In this document: piece after piece, positions 63,811-64,000 of the stretch
How the letters are laid out: every line of letters begins with the position of its first letter
Position numbering within the stretch: the stretch's first letter is position 1
Assembly (NCBI RefSeq): GCF_029714425.1
Contig: NZ_CP121668.1
Coordinates: 2,687,501-2,751,500 of the forward strand
Direction: 5' to 3'
DNA length: 64,000 nucleotides
Origin: Bradyrhizobium sp. CB2312
GTDB taxonomy: Bacteria; Pseudomonadota; Alphaproteobacteria; Rhizobiales; Xanthobacteraceae
The notes under the pieces: model-generated
Seen by the model: only the letters and a program-made list of their open reading frames with translations
What the model was told of the DNA's origin: nothing
Databases searched by the model: none
Made by a program: the position numbers and the translations under genes

Positions 63811-64000
63811 TTAACCGGCGGCCGATGCCGTCGGCGCGGCCGCCACGTAGGGTTTTACCATCTTGGCGGGATCGACCACGCGGTTGAACTCTTCCTCGTT
63901 GACGAACCCGAGCTTGAGCGCCGCATCCTTGAGGGTGAGGTCGTTGTCCATCGCATAATGGGCGATCTTCGAGGCCTTATCGTAGCCGATCACGGGCGAC
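63811..64000 (-). CDS. class II fumarase-like C-terminus (partial)
   Basis: The frame enters from the right edge as [20 protein letters not shown] and continues [32 protein letters not shown] with an Ala-rich end. PxIGYDxAxKIA and the final EEEFxRxVdPxKMVxP are the C-terminal marks of class II fumarate hydratase; the related aspartate ammonia-lyases end similarly. Most of the enzyme, including the catalytic Ser loop, lies beyond the window. Confidence 0.75.
   Translation of the reverse strand, partial: SPVIGYDKASKIAHYAMDNDLTLKDAALKLGFVNEEEFNRVVDPAKMVKPYVAAAPTASAAG

Overview
The window reads as an accessory, recombination-worn region of a high-GC alphaproteobacterial chromosome, most likely of the Bradyrhizobium/Rhodopseudomonas group. 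This placement is inferred from GC-rich codon use, the gene families present (three cytochrome P460 genes, a DUF6510/ferredoxin-reductase/sulfite-oxidase-like trio, IS21 elements, very large kinase/AAA/histidine-kinase proteins) and the many gene stubs. No rRNA gene, complete tRNA gene or CRISPR array was seen.

Layout. (1) 1-3.4 kb: an IS21-type element cut by the left edge, a second IS21 istB remnant, an enolase stub and small ORFs. (2) 3.6-15.9 kb: a compact catabolic island. A divergent MarR regulator faces a flavin reductase, an HpaB-type flavin monooxygenase, a cupin, a complete branched-chain-amino-acid-type ABC importer, a DUF2848 protein, an amidase, a UbiD decarboxylase, a small ORF and UbiX. 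It looks like uptake and degradation of one imported, probably aromatic, amide- or acid-bearing compound. (3) 16-24.6 kb: redox genes (RclA-like flavoprotein, old yellow enzyme with divergent LysR, ABM monooxygenase), two paralogous alpha/beta hydrolases and a NodB-like deacetylase. (4) 24.7-47.4 kb: a signalling region with two giant pseudokinase/AAA/GAF/histidine-kinase proteins (1829 and about 1721 aa), a smaller related histidine kinase with a FixJ-type regulator, a receiver-only protein coupled to an ECF sigma factor, an RclR-like AraC regulator, a second AraC regulator, an AhpD-like protein and three RclC-like DUF417 membrane proteins. A sigma-factor remnant beside the first giant kinase suggests segmental duplication. 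A two-part DNA element occurs twice here. (5) 47.5-58.9 kb: DUF6510/FNR/sulfite-oxidase-like trio, two P460 cytochromes (one frameshifted), a beta-propeller protein, and a urease operon ureD-A-J-B-C-F-G followed by chorismate mutase. There is no ureE, and UreC has Thr where the mobile-flap Cys is expected. (6) 59-64 kb: a tyrosine integrase near a tRNA-Lys-like fragment, a third P460 with CX3CH, a haloperoxidase lacking its N-terminus, a truncated ThrE-type exporter and the C-terminus of a fumarase-like enzyme cut by the right edge.

How it fits together. The island at 3.6-15.9 kb is self-contained: regulator, importer, amide hydrolysis, ring hydroxylation, decarboxylation and cofactor supply. 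The middle third resembles an oxidant or reactive-chlorine response network expanded by duplication. The urease/P460 region concerns small nitrogen compounds. Function statements rest on motif recognition by eye; no database search was run.
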